The notes under the pieces were generated by a model. That model worked only from the letters and a program-made list of their open reading frames with translations, did not search any database and had not been told where the DNA came from. From assembly GCA_002307295.1 (NCBI GenBank), contig DBTY01000034.1, positions 119,328 to 183,327 on the forward strand: a stretch of DNA of 64,000 bases, read 5' to 3'. This document shows, piece by piece, positions 61,382 to 64,000 of this stretch (the first letter of the stretch is position 1; every line of letters begins with the position of its first letter). The translations under genes and the position numbers were made by a program. The DNA comes from Ignavibacteriales bacterium UBA1304. Lineage in GTDB: Bacteria > Bacteroidota > Ignavibacteria > Ignavibacteriales > Ignavibacteriaceae.

Positions 61382-63850
61382 ATGAAAAATTCTGGATTTA
61401 TGCTACTCCTCTTTTTTGCGCTTTTTAATTGTCAGTATTTTGCGCAAACTCATTATCCTGGCGCCGGCAAAAAAGAAGGCGCTCAAAATAGTCCCGGCTC
61501 TGTTACAGGAACTATAGTCGATTCCTTATCAGGTAAAAAAATCGGGTATGCTTCAATAGGCGTATATAAAGAAAATTCAAATAAAACTGTAAGCGGCGTA
61601 ATTGCCAACGCAGACGGCGAATTTCTGATTTCCAACCTGCCTCACGGCAAATACAAAATGAAAATTACCTTCATGGGGTACAATGCTAAAAACATTGATT
61701 CAATTATAATATCAGATAAAACTCCATCGGCTTCTTTGGGTTTAATAGGCATTGGTCAAAAGTCCCTTCAAATTCAGGGAGTGGAAGTTACCGCCTCAAG
61801 AAATCCTATAGAAATTCAGGTTGATAAAATGGTAGTAAGCGTAGAAAAAACGCTGCCTGCCGCTGGAGGCTCCGTAATTGACGTTTTGAAAAACACTCCC
61901 TCTGTAAGCGTTGATGTGGACAACAACGTAAGCCTTAGAGGCAATTCAAACATAACTTTTCTGCTTGACGGAAAACCTTCCGGTTCAATCAGCGCTTCAA
62001 TGCTTGAACAAATACCGGCCAGCGCAATTGAAAATATAGAGATTGTGACAAATCCTTCTGCAAAATACGATGCGGACGGTTCTGCCGGAATCATTAACTT
62101 AGTTATGAAAAAGCACAAAGAAATGAACTGGAACGGAATGCTTCAGGCTAACGCGGGCACAAAAGATAATTATGGAAGTTCTGTAAATTTTAACTATAAA
62201 AAAGACGACTTTAATATTTATGGAAGCTATGACGATAGATTTAACCACAGATCAATGAGCGGGAATATTTATCGCGAAACAAATTCCTCCGCAGGAACCT
62301 CATATTTAGAGCAGCAAATGTCTAACGACTTCCATGGCAGTTCGCACAACTTCAAAACCGGAATTGATTATTCGTTTGACGATAAGAATTCAATCTCCGC
62401 TTCTGTGCTGTATAATACAGGCAAGCGAAACAATTCGCAAAACCAAAACGCAGACGCGTTAGACTCCGTTCAAAATTTAGTCAGCAACTACGTAACAAAA
62501 AACCGCGGTAATAATAACGGCGAGTCTTTTGATTATCTGCTAAGTTACAAAAAAGTATTTACAAAACCGGGACACGAACTCACATCTGATCTATATTATA
62601 CCCGGTCAACACATGACGAAGACAATTCAAGAAATATTACTTATTCTAATTTAGCCGACCCGGCTCTGCAAAACACATACTCGGCAAATGCGAACAAATT
62701 ATTTTCGTTCAAAGCCGATTATGTTCAGCCATTTAGCGAATCTGACAAGTTTGAAGCGGGATACAAAGTGATATTAAGAAACCGCGATATTAACTATAAT
62801 GTGTTCGATTATAATTATACGGTTAACGATTGGATTAACGATTTAACGCAAAGCAATGCGTTCTTATATAAAGAACAAATTCACGCCGCTTACGTAATGT
62901 ACTCGGGCGCTTATGCAAAACTCAAATATCAGGTAGGGCTACGCCTTGAAGAGGCTCTTACAAAATCGGTATTGAACACCGAAGGCAATGAGCGTGAAAA
63001 AGATTATTTCAGTCCGATACCGACTATCCATTTTTCTCAGGAACTTGCAGACGGACATGAACTGAAGCTAAGCTACAGCAGACGTTTGAACAGGCCTCAA
63101 ATGCAGCTGATTAATCCTTTTATCCGTTATAACGATCCGCAAAACGCTTTTGTTGGGAACCCTTATTTGAAACCAGAATATACCGATTCATATGAATTTG
63201 GATATAATTATTTCCATAATTCCTCTTCTATTTTTACAAATTTGTTTTTCAAACAGGTTAACGATAACATAAACTCTATTTCAAAACTAATTGACAACAA
63301 TGTAACTCTTAATTCCTACAGCAACATAGACAAACAAATATCTTACGGCGTAGAAGTAAACGGGTTTCACCAGCTTTTAAAATGGTGGAGCATAAACGGC
63401 GGCGTAAGCTATTATGCCAGCAAGTTTGAAGGCGATTTTCCGGGAGCTTATTCTTCAAAAACAAGCGATCTCTGGAACGCAAGATTAATGACGATAATAT
63501 CGTTTGGCTGGGACGTTGATTTTCAGTTTAACGGTTTTTACGCTTCCAAAAATATTACGCCTCAGGGAGAAACAAAAAGTATGTTCTTCTCAGACGTAGC
63601 GCTTAAGAAATCTCTATTAGACAAAAAAATGTCAATCTCTTTGCGCGTTTCTGATCCATTTAAATCAATTAAATTCAGAAACGAAACCTACGGGACAAAT
63701 TTCTATAACAGCGTGGATTTCCGCCCAAGCAGCCAGATATTTTCTTTATCGGTTACTTACAACCTGAACAATTTCAAGAATATATTTGATAAAAAGCCGG
63801 ACGAAGATAATGGAACCCGCGAATATGAAGATAACGGACAACAACGATAA
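61382..63850 (+). CDS. Outer membrane TonB-type beta-barrel receptor with carboxypeptidase-regulatory domain
   Basis: The 822-residue protein has a signal peptide (about 1-22, ending QYFAQ). A carboxypeptidase-regulatory-like domain (about 40-115, GTIVDSLSGKKIGYASIGVY) follows. A TonB plug (about 125-245) includes GGSVIDVLKNTPSVSVDVDNNVSLRGNSNITFLLDG, and an OMP_b-brl_3 beta-barrel runs to the end (RRLNRPQMQLINPF, NPYLKPEYTDSYEFGY). It probably imports or binds a substrate at the outer membrane with TonB energy. No SusD partner follows, so it is not a classical polysaccharide locus. A terminator lies downstream. Confidence 0.92.
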   Translation: MKNSGFMLLLFFALFNCQYFAQTHYPGAGKKEGAQNSPGSVTGTIVDSLSGKKIGYASIGVYKENSNKTVSGVIANADGEFLISNLPHGKYKMKITFMGYNAKNIDSIIISDKTPSASLGLIGIGQKSLQIQGVEVTASRNPIEIQVDKMVVSVEKTLPAAGGSVIDVLKNTPSVSVDVDNNVSLRGNSNITFLLDGKPSGSISASMLEQIPASAIENIEIVTNPSAKYDADGSAGIINLVMKKHKEMNWNGMLQANAGTKDNYGSSVNFNYKKDDFNIYGSYDDRFNHRSMSGNIYRETNSSAGTSYLEQQMSNDFHGSSHNFKTGIDYSFDDKNSISASVLYNTGKRNNSQNQNADALDSVQNLVSNYVTKNRGNNNGESFDYLLSYKKVFTKPGHELTSDLYYTRSTHDEDNSRNITYSNLADPALQNTYSANANKLFSFKADYVQPFSESDKFEAGYKVILRNRDINYNVFDYNYTVNDWINDLTQSNAFLYKEQIHAAYVMYSGAYAKLKYQVGLRLEEALTKSVLNTEGNEREKDYFSPIPTIHFSQELADGHELKLSYSRRLNRPQMQLINPFIRYNDPQNAFVGNPYLKPEYTDSYEFGYNYFHNSSSIFTNLFFKQVNDNINSISKLIDNNVTLNSYSNIDKQISYGVEVNGFHQLLKWWSINGGVSYYASKFEGDFPGAYSSKTSDLWNARLMTIISFGWDVDFQFNGFYASKNITPQGETKSMFFSDVALKKSLLDKKMSISLRVSDPFKSIKFRNETYGTNFYNSVDFRPSSQIFSLSVTYNLNNFKNIFDKKPDEDNGTREYEDNGQQR

Positions 63851-63933
63851 GCTCTTCGGCAGACGGAACGCAAACTTTGCATAAGTAAAGCAACTACGCT
63901 TCAATAATTAAGCTTAAATATAAAAAATCAGTC

Positions 63934-63966
63934 AAAAGCGGAACTCGCACAATGGATTCCGCTTTT
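63934..63966 (+). terminator. Intrinsic terminator of the TonB-type receptor gene
   Basis: AAAAGCGGAA (63934-63943) pairs with TTCCGCTTTT (63957-63966) across a 13-base loop, ending in a short T run. It lies about 85 bases after the stop at 63850. Confidence 0.82.
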
Positions 63967-64000
63967 GTATATTAATAACACATCCGTCCAAAACGAAGAA

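Overview
The window looks like a chromosomal segment of an AT-rich member of the Ignavibacteria or a close Bacteroidota/Chlorobi relative. The pointers are SprA and PorX of the type IX secretion system, a Bacteroidota-type carboxypeptidase-regulatory/TonB-type outer membrane protein, a 14-repeat Reg_prop histidine kinase, an alanine dehydrogenase of the kind found in this group, and a Bacteroidota-type error-prone DnaE. This placement is inferred from protein families, not from a marker-gene tree.

Layout. 1-3.0 kb: minus-strand signalling genes (a truncated multi-PAS sensor, a CheY-like regulator, a receiver-HDOD protein). 3.2-6.1 kb: heat-shock block hsp20-dnaK-hsp20. 6.3-9.0 kb: plus-strand operon birA-coaX-cysteine desulfurase. 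9.1-21.4 kb: a long minus-strand run sprA-porX-tsaE-tsaB-DUF1573-accD-panC, joining protein secretion to tRNA t6A, fatty acid and pantothenate synthesis. 21.6-24.8 kb: ald, a CoA-transferase and a PPP phosphatase, with tRNA-Leu(GAG) behind them. 25-27.4 kb: an ECF sigma/anti-sigma pair with a Spy-like protein on each side. 27.7-32 kb: a Reg_prop histidine kinase with its NarL-type regulator, then a macrodomain protein. 32-39.9 kb: complete kdpFABCDE, including a 31-codon kdpF. 40.1-43.9 kb: TrmO-like methyltransferase, amidohydrolase, membrane MutS-like ATPase, GNAT.

43.9-59 kb is accessory in character. It holds a Panacea/Fic toxin-antitoxin-like pair. Next is an error-prone DnaE polymerase split into two genes in permuted order: the fingers/C-terminal half is encoded first and the PHP/palm half second, in the same frame, separated by TAA-ACG-ATG. 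Then comes a 1237-residue STAND-like ATPase with twelve 40-residue repeats. Two related arrays of multi-hairpin REP-like repeats follow, about 1.2 kb each and in direct orientation, flanking a four-gene block (M28 peptidase, AraC regulator, phosphoesterase, small exported protein). 59-64 kb: aldo/keto reductase, a CheY-like regulator, a YCII protein and a TonB-type outer membrane beta-barrel protein.

The strongest unusual observation is the permuted, split DnaE. Next come the PanC reading frame that seems to need a non-AUG start, the paired REP-like arrays, the Panacea-Fic pair and the repeat-expanded STAND ATPase.
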